64,000 nt of DNA, taken from assembly GCA_963712765.1 (NCBI GenBank), contig CAVQIX010000005.1, positions 124,001 through 188,000 of the forward strand, given 5' to 3'. The stretch is from CAXMST01 sp963712765 (lineage in GTDB: Bacteria > Actinomycetota > Thermoleophilia > Solirubrobacterales > 70-9). The translations under genes and the position numbers were made by a program. The notes below the pieces were generated by a model. The model did not search any database. It was not told the origin of the DNA and saw only the letters and a program-made list of their open reading frames with translations. Every line of letters begins with the position of its first letter. Within the stretch, counting starts at the first letter, position 1. Shown here one piece after another: positions 9,474-18,816 of the stretch.

Positions 9474-11111
9474 TCAGCGTCGGCGTCGCTCTCGATACCA
9501 GCCGATCAATGCGTTGGTGGAGCTGTCATGTGAGAGCTCGCCGTCGCCCTGCAGCTCAGGGATGATCCGCTTGGCCAGGACCTTGCCGAGCTCCACGCCC
9601 CACTGATCGAAGGAGTTGATCCCCCAGATCGCTCCCTGGGTGAAGACCGAATGCTCGTACAGCGCTACGAGCTTGCCGAGCGTTGCGGGGTCGAGGCGCT
9701 CGGCCAGGATCACGTTCGAGGGTCGGTTGCCGTCGAACTCCTTGTGCGGGACCAGGGCCTCCTCGACGCCTTCGGCGCGGACCTCGGCCTCGGTCTTTCC
9801 GAAGGCCAGGGCTTCCGCCTGGGCGAAGACGTTGGAGACGAGCTTGTCCTGGTGGTCGCCGAGCGGGTTCAGGCTCTGGGCGAAGGTGATGAAGTCGCAT
9901 GGAATCAGGTGCGTGCCCTGGTGGATCAGCTGGTAGAAGCTGTGCTGGCCGTTGGTCCCGGGCTCGCCCCAGAAGACCTGGCCGGTGGGGCCGACCACTC
10001 GGGTGCCGTCGATTCGCACGTGCTTGCCGTTCGACTCCATCGTCAGCTGCTGCAGGTAGGCCGGGAAGCGCTCCAGGTACTGGTCGTAGGGCAGGACCGC
10101 GACCGTCTCGGCCTCGTAGAACTCCGCGTACCAGACCGCCAGCAGTCCCATCAGTAGCGGCAGATTCGACTCCGGCGGGGCGCTGCGGAAGTGCTCATCG
10201 ATCGAGTGGAAGCCGGCCAGCATCTCCGCGAACGCCTCGGGCCCGATCGCGACCATCGTCGACAGCCCGATCGCCGAGTCCATCGAGTACCGGCCCCCGA
10301 CCCAGTCCCAGAAGCCGAACATGTTGTCGAGGTCGATCCCGAAATCCGCAACCTGATCCGCGTTGGTCGAGAGCGCCGCGAAGTGCTTGGCGATAGCGGC
10401 CTCCTCACCGCCTACCCCGTCCAGCAGCCACTGTCGCGCGGAGTGGGCGTTGGTCATCGTCTCCAGCGTCGTGAAGGTCTTCGAGGCGACCAGGAACATC
10501 GTCTCCTCGGGATCCAGATCCCGGGTCTTCTCAGCGAGGTCGGTGCCGTCGACGTTGGAGACGAAACGCACACACAGTCCGCGATCGGAGTAGTGACGCA
10601 GGGCCCGGTACGCCATCACCGGCCCGAGGTCTGAGCCGCCGATTCCGATGTTGACGATGTTGACGATCGGCCTGCCGGTGTGTCCGAGCCACTCGCGCGA
10701 GCGGATCCTGCTCGCAAACGATGCCATCCGGTCGAGCACCTCGTGGACCCCGGCGACGACGTCGTTGCCGTCGACGATCAGCGACGCGCTCTTCGGCATC
10801 CGCAGGGCGACGTGGAGGACGGCGCGATCCTCGGTCGAGTTGATGTGCTCGCCGGCGAACATCGCATCCCGCCGCCCGGCAACCCCGGCCTGGTCGGCGA
10901 GCTCCACCAGCCGCGAGACGATCTCGGGGGTGACCCGGTTCTTCGAGTAGTCGAGCCGCAGGCCCTCGGCCTCGGCGACCATCCGTTCGCCCCGCTGGGC
11001 GTCGTCGGCGAACAGGTCCCGCAGGTGTACCGCCTCGGTCGCCTCGTAGAGGTCGGCGAGATGTCCGTAGGCGTCCAGCCCCTGGTATCCGGCCTCCCCC
11101 GCCGCGGCCAT
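9474..11111 (-). CDS. pgi: Glucose-6-phosphate isomerase
   Basis: Pgi interconverts glucose 6-phosphate and fructose 6-phosphate. The 545-residue protein shows the sugar-binding blocks VNIGIGGSDLGP, VASKTFTTLETMTNA and the C-terminal PGI signature region (FDQWGVELGKVLAKRI), plus WGEPGTNGQHSFYQLIHQG with the catalytic Glu/His area. ATG 11111 overlaps the stop of tal (TGATG) and is preferred over an in-frame TTG one codon earlier. It is the last gene of the gnd-zwf-tal-pgi operon, where it recycles fructose 6-phosphate to glucose 6-phosphate. Confidence 0.95.
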   Translation of the reverse strand: MAAAGEAGYQGLDAYGHLADLYEATEAVHLRDLFADDAQRGERMVAEAEGLRLDYSKNRVTPEIVSRLVELADQAGVAGRRDAMFAGEHINSTEDRAVLHVALRMPKSASLIVDGNDVVAGVHEVLDRMASFASRIRSREWLGHTGRPIVNIVNIGIGGSDLGPVMAYRALRHYSDRGLCVRFVSNVDGTDLAEKTRDLDPEETMFLVASKTFTTLETMTNAHSARQWLLDGVGGEEAAIAKHFAALSTNADQVADFGIDLDNMFGFWDWVGGRYSMDSAIGLSTMVAIGPEAFAEMLAGFHSIDEHFRSAPPESNLPLLMGLLAVWYAEFYEAETVAVLPYDQYLERFPAYLQQLTMESNGKHVRIDGTRVVGPTGQVFWGEPGTNGQHSFYQLIHQGTHLIPCDFITFAQSLNPLGDHQDKLVSNVFAQAEALAFGKTEAEVRAEGVEEALVPHKEFDGNRPSNVILAERLDPATLGKLVALYEHSVFTQGAIWGINSFDQWGVELGKVLAKRIIPELQGDGELSHDSSTNALIGWYRERRRR

Positions 11112-12193
11112 CAAGCGGCCGCCAGCTTCTCGCTCTTGGACTCGATGCAGGCGAGCAGATCGTTCCAGCTGTCGTCGAACTTCTGAGCGCCCTCTGCCTG
11201 AAGGCGCGCCGCGAGATCATCGACGCCGATGCCGGCCTGCTCGAACTCCGCCAGCACCTCCTCCGCATCACCGCCGTCGGCGGGCAGCATCTCCCCGACC
11301 TCGCCGTGGTCGGCGAAGGCGAGCAGCGTCTTCTCGGGCATCGTGTTGACCGTGTCGGGAGCCGCGAGCCCTCTGACGTAGGTCGTGTCCTCCAGTTCCG
11401 GGTCCTTGGTCGAGGTCGAGGCGAAGAGCAGGCGCTGCTTGCGCGCACCCTCGTTCTCGAGCCGCAGCCATCGGTCGCTCTGATAGATCTCGCGGTAGGC
11501 GGCGTAGGCCTGCTTGCAGACCGCGATCCCGAGCCGGTCCTTGAGGTCGTCGGGCACCTCGCCCGTCACCGCGGCGTCCCAGCGGGAGACGAAGATCGAG
11601 GCGACCGAGCCGACCGCGGGGTCCTCGCCCGCCTCGACGCGCCGCTCGATCCCGGACATGAACGCCTCGGCCGCGGCCCGGTACTGCGCGGTGCTGAACA
11701 GAAGCGTGACGTTGACCGGGATGCCCGAGGAGATCGACTCCGTGATCGCATCGGCCCCCTCCTTGGTACCTGGGATCTTGATGAACAGGTTCTCGCGATC
11801 TGCCTTCGCGTGCAGTGATGAAGCGGCCTCGATCGTCGAACCCGTGTCGTAGGCGAGCAGCGGCGAGACCTCGAGCGAGACCCAGCCATCGACGCCTTCG
11901 GTGCGGTGATGGACCGGCGCGAAGAGGTCGGCGGCGTTCTGCAGATCGGTGATCGCAAGGTCGAAGAAGAGATCCTCACCGCTCATGCCGGCCCCGAGTA
12001 GCTCCCGGATCTGGCCGTCGTAGTCGTCGCTGCCGGAGAGCGCCTGATCGAAGATCGACGGGTTCGACGTCAATCCGGTGACGGCGAGCTCGTCGATGTA
12101 GCGCTGGAGCGTGCCGCTCGCCATCAGCTCCCTGGTGATCGAATCGAGCCAGAGGCTCTGGCCGGCCTCGTGCAGTGTCTGGTTGGGGTTCAT
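11111..12193 (-). CDS. tal: Transaldolase
   Basis: Transaldolase transfers a dihydroxyacetone unit from sedoheptulose 7-phosphate to glyceraldehyde 3-phosphate through a Schiff-base lysine. The 360-residue length fits the actinobacterial/cyanobacterial type. Motifs seen are GLTSNPSIFDQA at the N-terminus, VSLEVSPLLAYDT, and LFIKIPGTKEG with the candidate Schiff-base lysine. ATG 12193 has AGGAG seven bases upstream. It sits between zwf and pgi and overlaps pgi. Confidence 0.95.
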   Translation of the reverse strand: MNPNQTLHEAGQSLWLDSITRELMASGTLQRYIDELAVTGLTSNPSIFDQALSGSDDYDGQIRELLGAGMSGEDLFFDLAITDLQNAADLFAPVHHRTEGVDGWVSLEVSPLLAYDTGSTIEAASSLHAKADRENLFIKIPGTKEGADAITESISSGIPVNVTLLFSTAQYRAAAEAFMSGIERRVEAGEDPAVGSVASIFVSRWDAAVTGEVPDDLKDRLGIAVCKQAYAAYREIYQSDRWLRLENEGARKQRLLFASTSTKDPELEDTTYVRGLAAPDTVNTMPEKTLLAFADHGEVGEMLPADGGDAEEVLAEFEQAGIGVDDLAARLQAEGAQKFDDSWNDLLACIESKSEKLAAA

Positions 12194-12226
12194 CTCACGC
12201 TCCTGATCGGGGTCTGACGATAGGTC

Positions 12227-13699
12227 TCAGTCGGGCAGTCGCCACCGGTTGGGGTCGACCAGCTCCTGCGCCGCCTCCGGACCCCACGACCCCTGCTCGT
12301 AGGGGAGGACAGGGTTCGGATTCTCGAGCGCCGACGTGCTGACCTGCCAGAGGCGCTCGATCCCGTCAGCTCGGGTGAACAGGGTGGCGTCGCCGAGCAT
12401 CGCATCGTGGATCAGGCGCTCGTAGGCCTCGAGCTGGTTGTCAGCGCAGAAGGAGTCCTCATAGCGGAAGGTCATCCGTGCCGGTCCCAGCTCCATCGTC
12501 GGACCGGGCCGCTTCGCCTGGAAGTTGGCGGTGATCTCGCCGGGTTCGGAGAATTCGAAGGCGAGCTGATTGGCGCCCTGATGCTCGACGCTGCCGGGAA
12601 ACATCCGCATCGGCGGCTCGCGGAAATCGAGCGCTACGAGATGGCGCGACTGCGCCAGGCACTTGCCGGTGCGCAGATAGAACGGCACCCCCGCCCAGCG
12701 CCAGTTGTCGATCTCGACCCTGACCGCGGCGAAGGTCTCGGTGTCGGAGTCGGCTGCGACGCCGTCCTCGTCCCTGTAGCCCCGGTACTGCCCCCGGACA
12801 ACGTCGTCGGGCTGGATGTCACGGATCGCCTCGAAGACCTTGAGCTTCTCGATCACGAGATGCTCGGAGTTGAGGCTCGCGGGCGGCTCCATCGCGACGA
12901 AGCTGAGCAGCTGGAGCAGGTGGGTGACGATCATGTCGCGATAGGCGCCGGTGCCCTCGTAGAAACCGGCGCGACTGCCGATCGAGAGCGTCTCGGGCAC
13001 GTCGATCTGGACATAGTCGACGTTGTTGCGGTTCCAGATCGGCTCGTAGAGCCCGTTTGCGAACCTCAGAGCGAGGACGTTCTGAACCGCTTCCTTGCCG
13101 AGAAAGTGATCGATCCGGAAGATCTGGCTCTCGTCGAAGACACCGTGCAGGAGGCCGTTGAGCTCGCAGGCCGACTCGTAATCGTGCCCGAAGGGCTTCT
13201 CCATGATCACCCGCGCCTCGGGACCGGTCAGCTCGAGGCTGCCGAGCGTCTCGGTGATCGCGCCGAACGCAGGCGGAGGTACGGCCAGGTAGTGGAGCAG
13301 GCGGCTGGAGCCGTCGAGCTGCTTGCGTGCGTCGGCGACCTTTTCGCCCAGCGCCTCGGCGCCGGCGCTGACCGGGACGTAGCTGAGGCGCTCGTCGAAG
13401 CCCTCGAAGTCCCCTTCGGCGATGCCGTCCCGGCCGAACTGCTCGATCACCTCACGGGCGTGTTCGCGGAAGCCCTGGTCGTCGTAGTCCTGCTCGGCGG
13501 TACCAACCAGGCGCCACTCCTCCGGCAGCAGCCCAGCGTTCTGCAGATGGAAGAAGCCCGGAATCAGCTTCCGCGCGGCGAGGTCGCCGCCCGCCCCGAA
13601 GAGGACGATCACATGGGGATCGGGGCGATCTGCCCCGTGGCCCGCCCCCGCCCCGCCGGCGGCGGGATCGGGGAGCTCGGTCTTGGCCAGTCCGCTCAC
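12227..13699 (-). CDS. zwf: Glucose-6-phosphate 1-dehydrogenase
   Basis: Zwf oxidises glucose 6-phosphate to 6-phosphogluconolactone, making NADPH or NADH. The 490-residue protein has the N-terminal nucleotide site FGAGGDLAARKLIP (usual form GASGDL), the conserved VIMEKPFGHD and the active-site signature RIDHFLGKE. The GTG start at 13699 overlaps the gnd stop (GTGA). A 33-bp gap separates it from tal. A proline/glycine-rich N-terminal tail of about 25 residues precedes the dehydrogenase domain. No 6-phosphogluconolactonase gene is next to it. Confidence 0.95.
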   Translation of the reverse strand: MSGLAKTELPDPAAGGAGAGHGADRPDPHVIVLFGAGGDLAARKLIPGFFHLQNAGLLPEEWRLVGTAEQDYDDQGFREHAREVIEQFGRDGIAEGDFEGFDERLSYVPVSAGAEALGEKVADARKQLDGSSRLLHYLAVPPPAFGAITETLGSLELTGPEARVIMEKPFGHDYESACELNGLLHGVFDESQIFRIDHFLGKEAVQNVLALRFANGLYEPIWNRNNVDYVQIDVPETLSIGSRAGFYEGTGAYRDMIVTHLLQLLSFVAMEPPASLNSEHLVIEKLKVFEAIRDIQPDDVVRGQYRGYRDEDGVAADSDTETFAAVRVEIDNWRWAGVPFYLRTGKCLAQSRHLVALDFREPPMRMFPGSVEHQGANQLAFEFSEPGEITANFQAKRPGPTMELGPARMTFRYEDSFCADNQLEAYERLIHDAMLGDATLFTRADGIERLWQVSTSALENPNPVLPYEQGSWGPEAAQELVDPNRWRLPD

Positions 13700-14727
13700 G
13701 AGCCTGATCCGGCCGCCGGCTTCTCGTCATGGCCGCCGAACTGCTTGCGCATCGCCGACAGCAGCTTGTTCGCGAACTCGTCCTCGTTGCGCGAGGCAAA
13801 GCGCTCGAACAGAGCACTCGCCAAGACCGGAGAGGGCACACCCTCGTCGATCGCGGCCCGCTGGGTCCAACGTCCCTCGCCGGAGTCGGAAACCCGTCCG
13901 CCGAACTCATCGAGGTCGGGGGAGTCATTCAGGGCGGCCGCGGTCAGATCGAGCAGCCAGGAGCCGATCACAGAGCCACGGCGCCAGACCTCCGCGACCT
14001 CCTTGAGATCGAGGTCGTATTGGTAGTACTCGGGGTCCTGAAGCGGCGCGGTCTCGGCGTCGATCTCGGCGTCGTCGGAGCCGGCGTTGGCGTGCTTGAG
14101 GATGTTGAGACCCTCGGCATAGGCCGCCATCACCCCGTACTCGATGCCGTTGTGGACCATCTTCACGAAGTGCCCTGCCCCCGAAGGCCCGCAGTGCAGA
14201 TAGCCGTTCTCCGACGCGGAGGCGTCGCCCTGCCGTCCGGGGGTCCGCTCCGGTGCCCCATCGATGCCGGGAGCGATCGTGGCGAAGACCGAATCGAGCC
14301 GCTCCACGGCCTCGTCCGGACCGCCGATCATCAGGCAGTAGCCGCGGTCGAGCCCCCAGACGCCGCCGCTGGTGCCGACGTCGAGGTAGTGGATGCCCTT
14401 CGGCTGCAGCGCCTTCGAGCGGTCGACGTCGTCGCGATAGTAGGAGTTGCCGCCGTCGATGATCGCGTCGTCCTCGTCCATCAGGGCGGTGAGGTCGTCG
14501 ACCGTTCCCTGCACGTATCCGGCCGGGACCATGATCCAGACGTTGCGCGGCTTCTCGAGCTTGGCCACGAGATCCTCCAGCGAATCCGCCGCAGTTGCGC
14601 CCTCGCCGGCCAGTTCCTTGATCGCACCGGCGTCGACGTCGTAGACGACGCATTCATGTCCATCGCGCATCAGGCGCCGGACCATGTTGGCCCCCATCCG
14701 ACCCAATCCGATCATCCCGAGCTGCAA
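13696..14727 (-). CDS. gnd: 6-phosphogluconate dehydrogenase (decarboxylating), short type
   Basis: Gnd converts 6-phosphogluconate to ribulose 5-phosphate and CO2 with reduction of NAD(P). At 343 residues this is the shorter dimeric-type enzyme, well below the roughly 470 residues of the classical form. It has the Rossmann start GMIGLGRMGANMVRRL, IIDGGNSYYRDD, DVGTSGGVWGLDRGYC and the substrate-binding HFVKMVHNGIEYG with the catalytic Lys. The start is TTG 14727, supported by a strong GGAGGAGAGGAG Shine-Dalgarno region and by homology of the first residues. It is the first gene of the gnd-zwf-tal-pgi operon. Confidence 0.94.
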   Translation of the reverse strand: MQLGMIGLGRMGANMVRRLMRDGHECVVYDVDAGAIKELAGEGATAADSLEDLVAKLEKPRNVWIMVPAGYVQGTVDDLTALMDEDDAIIDGGNSYYRDDVDRSKALQPKGIHYLDVGTSGGVWGLDRGYCLMIGGPDEAVERLDSVFATIAPGIDGAPERTPGRQGDASASENGYLHCGPSGAGHFVKMVHNGIEYGVMAAYAEGLNILKHANAGSDDAEIDAETAPLQDPEYYQYDLDLKEVAEVWRRGSVIGSWLLDLTAAALNDSPDLDEFGGRVSDSGEGRWTQRAAIDEGVPSPVLASALFERFASRNEDEFANKLLSAMRKQFGGHDEKPAAGSGS

Positions 14728-14835
14728 CTGATGCTCCTCTCCTCCAGAGGCGGCATTCCATCGTCCGCCTCGCTGAGGCCTCAGCTTTTCACAGCCCGGG
14801 TCCCGGATGTAGACGGGGGGTGAACGCCGGCCGTC

Positions 14836-15648
14836 TCAGCCGGTCCGGCGACCGATCGCGGTCAGGTACTCACCCCGGGCGCGGACCTCCCCGGACTCAT
14901 CGGCCTCCTCCGAGAAATGGCTGATCAGGTCGCCTTCGAGCGCCTCCCAGCGACCCTCGCTGCTGAGCCTCTCCCTGGCCATTACCAGCGGCCCGAACTT
15001 GCGCGAGTAGAAGTCCACCGCCGCCGCCGCGGAGGGGAAATCGAAGACGATCACCTCGTCGAAGAACTCGAACTCGAAGCCCTCGGAGGCAAACAGCGAG
15101 CCCAGATACTCGCGGTGGCCCCACAGCGGCGGCGGCTCGGAGCCCTCGGGTGGCGGAACGTGGGCGCCGATGACGCCGAAGAACTCGCCGATCCGACCGT
15201 CGGGGCTCCACGAGGAGAGCCCCATGCGCCCGCCTGGCGCGAGCACGCGAGCTGCCTCGGCGGCGGCGACACGGTGGCGGGGCGCGAACATGATCCCGAA
15301 GGTCGAGAGGACGACGTCGAAGCTCGCGCTGTCGAACGGAAGATCCTCGGCGTCGGCCTCGACCCACTCGAGATCGGCCCGCACCTCCCTGGCGCGAGCC
15401 CGGCCGGCCTCGAACAGCTCCGGCGTCAGGTCGGAGGCGATGACCTCTGCGCCCCGCCCCGCGGCTGCGATCGCGGCATTGCCCGTGCCCGCGCCGATAT
15501 CGAGGACCCGTTCACCCTCGGCGATCCCGACACGTGCGACAAGTCCGCTGCCGACTTCCCAGATCAGCTCGGCGACCTCGTCGAAGTTCCCCGCCGCCCA
15601 GCCTTGACGGGCTGCGGCTTTCACCTCTGCAGCTGTCAACTCATCCAC
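14836..15648 (-). CDS. SAM-dependent methyltransferase (class I)
   Basis: The 270-residue protein has a Rossmann-like SAM-binding domain: motif I VLDIGAGTGNAAIAAAG (about residues 48-64), the acidic motif VIASDLTPELF, DAEDLPFDSASFDVVLS and ARVLAPGGRMGLSSW. These are typical of UbiE/Methyltransf_11-type small-molecule methyltransferases. The substrate is unknown. It starts at GTG 15648 with GAGGAGGGG seven bases upstream. It is the last gene of the minus-strand run that begins at moaA, though a 59-bp gap to the DUF1295 gene allows independent expression. Confidence 0.85.
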   Translation of the reverse strand: MDELTAAEVKAAARQGWAAGNFDEVAELIWEVGSGLVARVGIAEGERVLDIGAGTGNAAIAAAGRGAEVIASDLTPELFEAGRARAREVRADLEWVEADAEDLPFDSASFDVVLSTFGIMFAPRHRVAAAEAARVLAPGGRMGLSSWSPDGRIGEFFGVIGAHVPPPEGSEPPPLWGHREYLGSLFASEGFEFEFFDEVIVFDFPSAAAAVDFYSRKFGPLVMARERLSSEGRWEALEGDLISHFSEEADESGEVRARGEYLTAIGRRTG

Positions 15649-15707
15649 TGCCCCTCCTCGACTCGATTGCTCGGAGCGTAGCGCCGATCAAGGCTGGCGT
15701 AGAGAGC

Positions 15708-16499
15708 TCACTCGCCGGCGCTCTTCGGAGGCATCGGGATGAAGGCGCTCGTCCGCTCGATGTACTCCTGGTATCCGGGCCGCGACTTCCTCACGTTCTT
15801 CTCCGTCAGCGCGACTCCGGAGACCTTGAGCAGGAACACGGTCATGACTATCGGACCGATGATCGTCCACCATGCCGATCCCGACTCGAGCGCGATCAGC
15901 CAGATCCCGAACCACAGGGTGGCGTTGCCGAAGTAGTTCGGGTGCCGGGAGTAGCGCCACAGGCCCTCGTCCATCACCGCCTTGCCGCTCTCGTCCTTGT
16001 GGGCGAGAAAGCGCGCGAGCTGGATGTCGGCGGTGGCCTCGAAGACGATCCCGAACAGCGTCACGATCGCGCCGACGATCGCGATCGCGCCGAGCCCACT
16101 GGGGGTCGCATCGACGGCCGCGACCTGAACCGGGGCTGAGACCACCCAGGCGATCAGGCTCTGGAGGAGGAACACGGTGAACAGGCTGCGCAAGGCGAAC
16201 CGCTCGGCGCCCTGTTTCTCCCGCATCGCCTGATACCGCTTGTCCTCTCCGTCGTGGCGCCACCAGATGTAGCTCGAGAGGCGGAGCCCCCAGATCGTCA
16301 CCAGGATCGCGATCAGCAGGCTGCGCTCGGGCGCGTCGTCGCTCGCCAGGTAGGCAGTCCAGGCGATCGCCACGAACACCAACCCCCAGGCGATGTCGGC
16401 GACCGAGGCATCCTTGATCGCCAGGCTCACGAGCCAGGCGAAGACCATCACCGCGCCGCCCGCGGCCAGGGTCAGTAGCTGTATGTCCAGGTCGAGCAC
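15708..16499 (-). CDS. DUF1295 family membrane protein (steroid 5-alpha-reductase-like)
   Basis: A 263-residue integral membrane protein with about six hydrophobic segments. The C-terminal half carries the family signature GLWRYSRHPNYFGNA followed by VSGVALTEKNVRKSRPGYQEY, as in DUF1295 and the steroid-reductase/ICMT fold, where the HPNY region binds cofactor. Substrates of bacterial members are mostly unknown; lipid or isoprenoid reduction or methylation is a reasonable guess. GTG start at 16499, 34 bp after the molybdopterin oxidoreductase gene. Confidence 0.85.
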   Translation of the reverse strand: MLDLDIQLLTLAAGGAVMVFAWLVSLAIKDASVADIAWGLVFVAIAWTAYLASDDAPERSLLIAILVTIWGLRLSSYIWWRHDGEDKRYQAMREKQGAERFALRSLFTVFLLQSLIAWVVSAPVQVAAVDATPSGLGAIAIVGAIVTLFGIVFEATADIQLARFLAHKDESGKAVMDEGLWRYSRHPNYFGNATLWFGIWLIALESGSAWWTIIGPIVMTVFLLKVSGVALTEKNVRKSRPGYQEYIERTSAFIPMPPKSAGE

Positions 16500-16533
16500 T
16501 GCTCTGTTCTACGCCAGATCGGCTCGGGCCGGA

Positions 16534-18726
16534 TCAACCGGCCGCCGCAACCTGCTCCCGGTCGTCGGCGGGTTCGGGCACGACCGGCTCGATCCTGATC
16601 GGAATCCCGTTGAGGTGGGCCATCCCGGCGAGCCGTTCGAGGTCGGCCGGATCGGAGGAGGCGAGTTCGTTGACGTTCGAGCCGCCGGCGGCGTTGGCCG
16701 TCTCCCAGCCACCGGAATGGCCCCACCCGTGCGGCACGGCGACGGTCCCGCGCTTGACCTCATCGGTCAGTGCGGCTTCGATCTCCACCTGCCCGTGAGG
16801 TGAGGTGATCCGGCACCGGGCCCCGTCCTCGACCCCGCAATCGGCAGCGTCGTCGGGGTGAAGCCGAGCGCGATGGCTGCGATCCCCCTTCATCAGCTTC
16901 TCGGAGTTGTGCATCCACGAGTTGTGGGAGCGCAGCTCACGCAGACCGATCAGGCGCAGCGGGAACTCGGCGGATGCGCCGTCCAGCGTTCGCAACCTCG
17001 CGACCTCGGCGCGGATCTCGGGTGGGTCGAGGTGGACGAGCTTGTCGTCGTGGCGCAGCTTGCCTGGGAGGTTTCCCTCCTCCCAGTTGGGCGCCAGCAC
17101 GATCCCGTGCGGGCTCTCCCCCAGCTTCTTGAAGTTGAGGCCGCCCGGCTTGATCCCGAAGCGATCGCCTTCGGGGCCGATCCGCAGGAGCATCTCGACC
17201 AGCCGCTTCGGTGAGACCTTGATCCCGACCCTGCCGAGCATTCGCAGCCCGAGTACCGACGAGGGCACCACGCCGACCCGGGAGGCGATCTCCTCGATGA
17301 TCTCCCACTCCTGACGCGCCTCGCCGCGCGCCTCGAGCACGGGCTCCGTCATCTGGATGAAGGGGGTCGTAAACAGGGAGAGGAACGGAAGCGGTAGATC
17401 CTCCCGCTCGAGGAACGTCGTTGCCGGCAGCACGTAATCGGCGTGCTTGGAGGTCTCGGTGACGTAGAGATCCACCGCCACGCAGAGCTCGAGTTCCTCC
17501 ATCGCCTCCTCCAGCTCCGGCCCGTTGGGAACGCTGAGCACGGGGTTGCCCGCGGAGACGAACAGCGCCTTCATCTGCCCCGAGCCCAGGGTGGTGATCT
17601 CCTTCGCGATCAGCGAGGCCGGCATCGCGCCCAACACCTCGGGAAAGCCACCCACCCGCGAGCGCAACTTGCCGTACGTCCCCGCCCCGATCAGCTCGGC
17701 GACCCGGTCGAAGGGGATAGCCGGATCGCCGAACAGGCTGCCGCCCTCTCGGTCGAGGTTGCCGGTCACCAGGGCCAGCGCGTCGAGCAGGAAGCTGACC
17801 AGGGTCCCGCTGCGGCCGAGACAGGAACCCGTGCGCCCATAGATCGCGCACCCCTCGGCGGCGGCGACGTCCCTCGCCAGCTCGCGGAGGTCGGCGGCAG
17901 CGATCCCGGTCTCCGGCTCCGTCCGCTCAGGAGTGAACTCGGCGACCAGATCGGCCAGCGCCTCGACGCCGCTCGCCTCGAACGCGGCCGATCCGGCGTC
18001 CTGCAGCGACTCCGAAAAAATCACCTGCAGGATCGAGAGCAGCATCCACGCGTCCGAGTCGGGGTGGAGCGAGACGTGCTCGAACTCCCTCGCGGTCTCC
18101 GAGCGGCGGGGATCAGCGACGACGACCCGCCCGCCGCGCGCCGTGATCGCGTGCAGCTGGTCCTTGATTCTCGGCGCGCTCATCACGCTGCCGTGGCTGA
18201 CCAGCGGGTTCGCGCCCACGATCAGGAGCATCTCGCAGCGCTCGAGATCGGGGATCGGGAGCACGAAGGGCGAGCCGTAGAGCAGCGAGGAGGCGGCGAA
18301 TCGATTGGAGACGTCCTGGGAGGAGGCGGTGTAGTAGTGCTGGGAGCCGAGACCATCGATGAACCCCTTCACCCAGAGCGGGTGCGAGTAGCTGAAGGCG
18401 CCGGGGTTGCCCATGTACCAGCCGACCGACTTTCCTCCATGCTCGGCCATGATCGTGCCGAGCCGATCGCCGATCTCATCCAGGGCCTTCTCCCAGCTGA
18501 TCCGCTCGAAGCCGCCGTCGGGCCGGCGCTTGAGCGGCTGCGTGACCCGATCGGGATCGTTCTGGATCTCGGTCATCGCGATCCCCTTGGGGCATGCGAA
18601 CCCCTTCGAGAGCGGGTGTTGGCGGTCGGGCCGGAGCTTGGTCAGCTCCCCGTCGGTGACGGTCGCGACCATCCCGCAGAGCGGCTCGCAGATCCGGCAG
18701 TAGGTGACTCGCTCCTCCGTTGCCAT
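16534..18726 (-). CDS. Molybdopterin-dependent oxidoreductase (formate dehydrogenase/BisC superfamily)
   Basis: A 730-residue cytoplasmic protein of the DMSO-reductase superfamily. Near the N-terminus is a [4Fe-4S] motif, CxxCxxxC plus a fourth Cys (C10, C13, C17 and C45), then FACPKG, PLKRRPDGGFERISWEKAL, LLIVGANPLVSHGS and the MGD-binding blocks DPRRSETAREFEHVSLHP and the C-terminal molydop_binding domain. There is no Tat signal. The segment HYYTASSQDVSNRFAAS spans the position where formate dehydrogenases carry Cys or Sec; no cysteine is seen there, so formate is not an assured substrate. Start ATG 18726 is preferred over GTG 18732 because AGGAG lies six bases upstream of the ATG. Neighbours moaA, a TOBE protein and DUF6457 fit molybdenum-cofactor supply. 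Confidence 0.9.
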   Translation of the reverse strand: MATEERVTYCRICEPLCGMVATVTDGELTKLRPDRQHPLSKGFACPKGIAMTEIQNDPDRVTQPLKRRPDGGFERISWEKALDEIGDRLGTIMAEHGGKSVGWYMGNPGAFSYSHPLWVKGFIDGLGSQHYYTASSQDVSNRFAASSLLYGSPFVLPIPDLERCEMLLIVGANPLVSHGSVMSAPRIKDQLHAITARGGRVVVADPRRSETAREFEHVSLHPDSDAWMLLSILQVIFSESLQDAGSAAFEASGVEALADLVAEFTPERTEPETGIAAADLRELARDVAAAEGCAIYGRTGSCLGRSGTLVSFLLDALALVTGNLDREGGSLFGDPAIPFDRVAELIGAGTYGKLRSRVGGFPEVLGAMPASLIAKEITTLGSGQMKALFVSAGNPVLSVPNGPELEEAMEELELCVAVDLYVTETSKHADYVLPATTFLEREDLPLPFLSLFTTPFIQMTEPVLEARGEARQEWEIIEEIASRVGVVPSSVLGLRMLGRVGIKVSPKRLVEMLLRIGPEGDRFGIKPGGLNFKKLGESPHGIVLAPNWEEGNLPGKLRHDDKLVHLDPPEIRAEVARLRTLDGASAEFPLRLIGLRELRSHNSWMHNSEKLMKGDRSHRARLHPDDAADCGVEDGARCRITSPHGQVEIEAALTDEVKRGTVAVPHGWGHSGGWETANAAGGSNVNELASSDPADLERLAGMAHLNGIPIRIEPVVPEPADDREQVAAAG

Positions 18727-18816
18727 CGGCACTCCTCTCGCTCCGCCCCCATCCTCGGCTGGACGATCTGATTGTGTCGCATTGCCCGCGTCGGCGAGCG
18801 CGGCCCGCGAGCCGGC

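Noticed and set aside
10531..11448. Long minus-strand frame overlapping pgi and tal
   Set aside because: It is out of frame with both genes, Arg-rich, and shows no motif.
12407..14026. Plus-strand frame of more than 500 codons over zwf and gnd
   Set aside because: Antisense shadow of two well-supported genes.
18732..18732. GTG start for the molybdopterin oxidoreductase
   Set aside because: The AGGAG lies directly against this codon; ATG 18726 has proper spacing.
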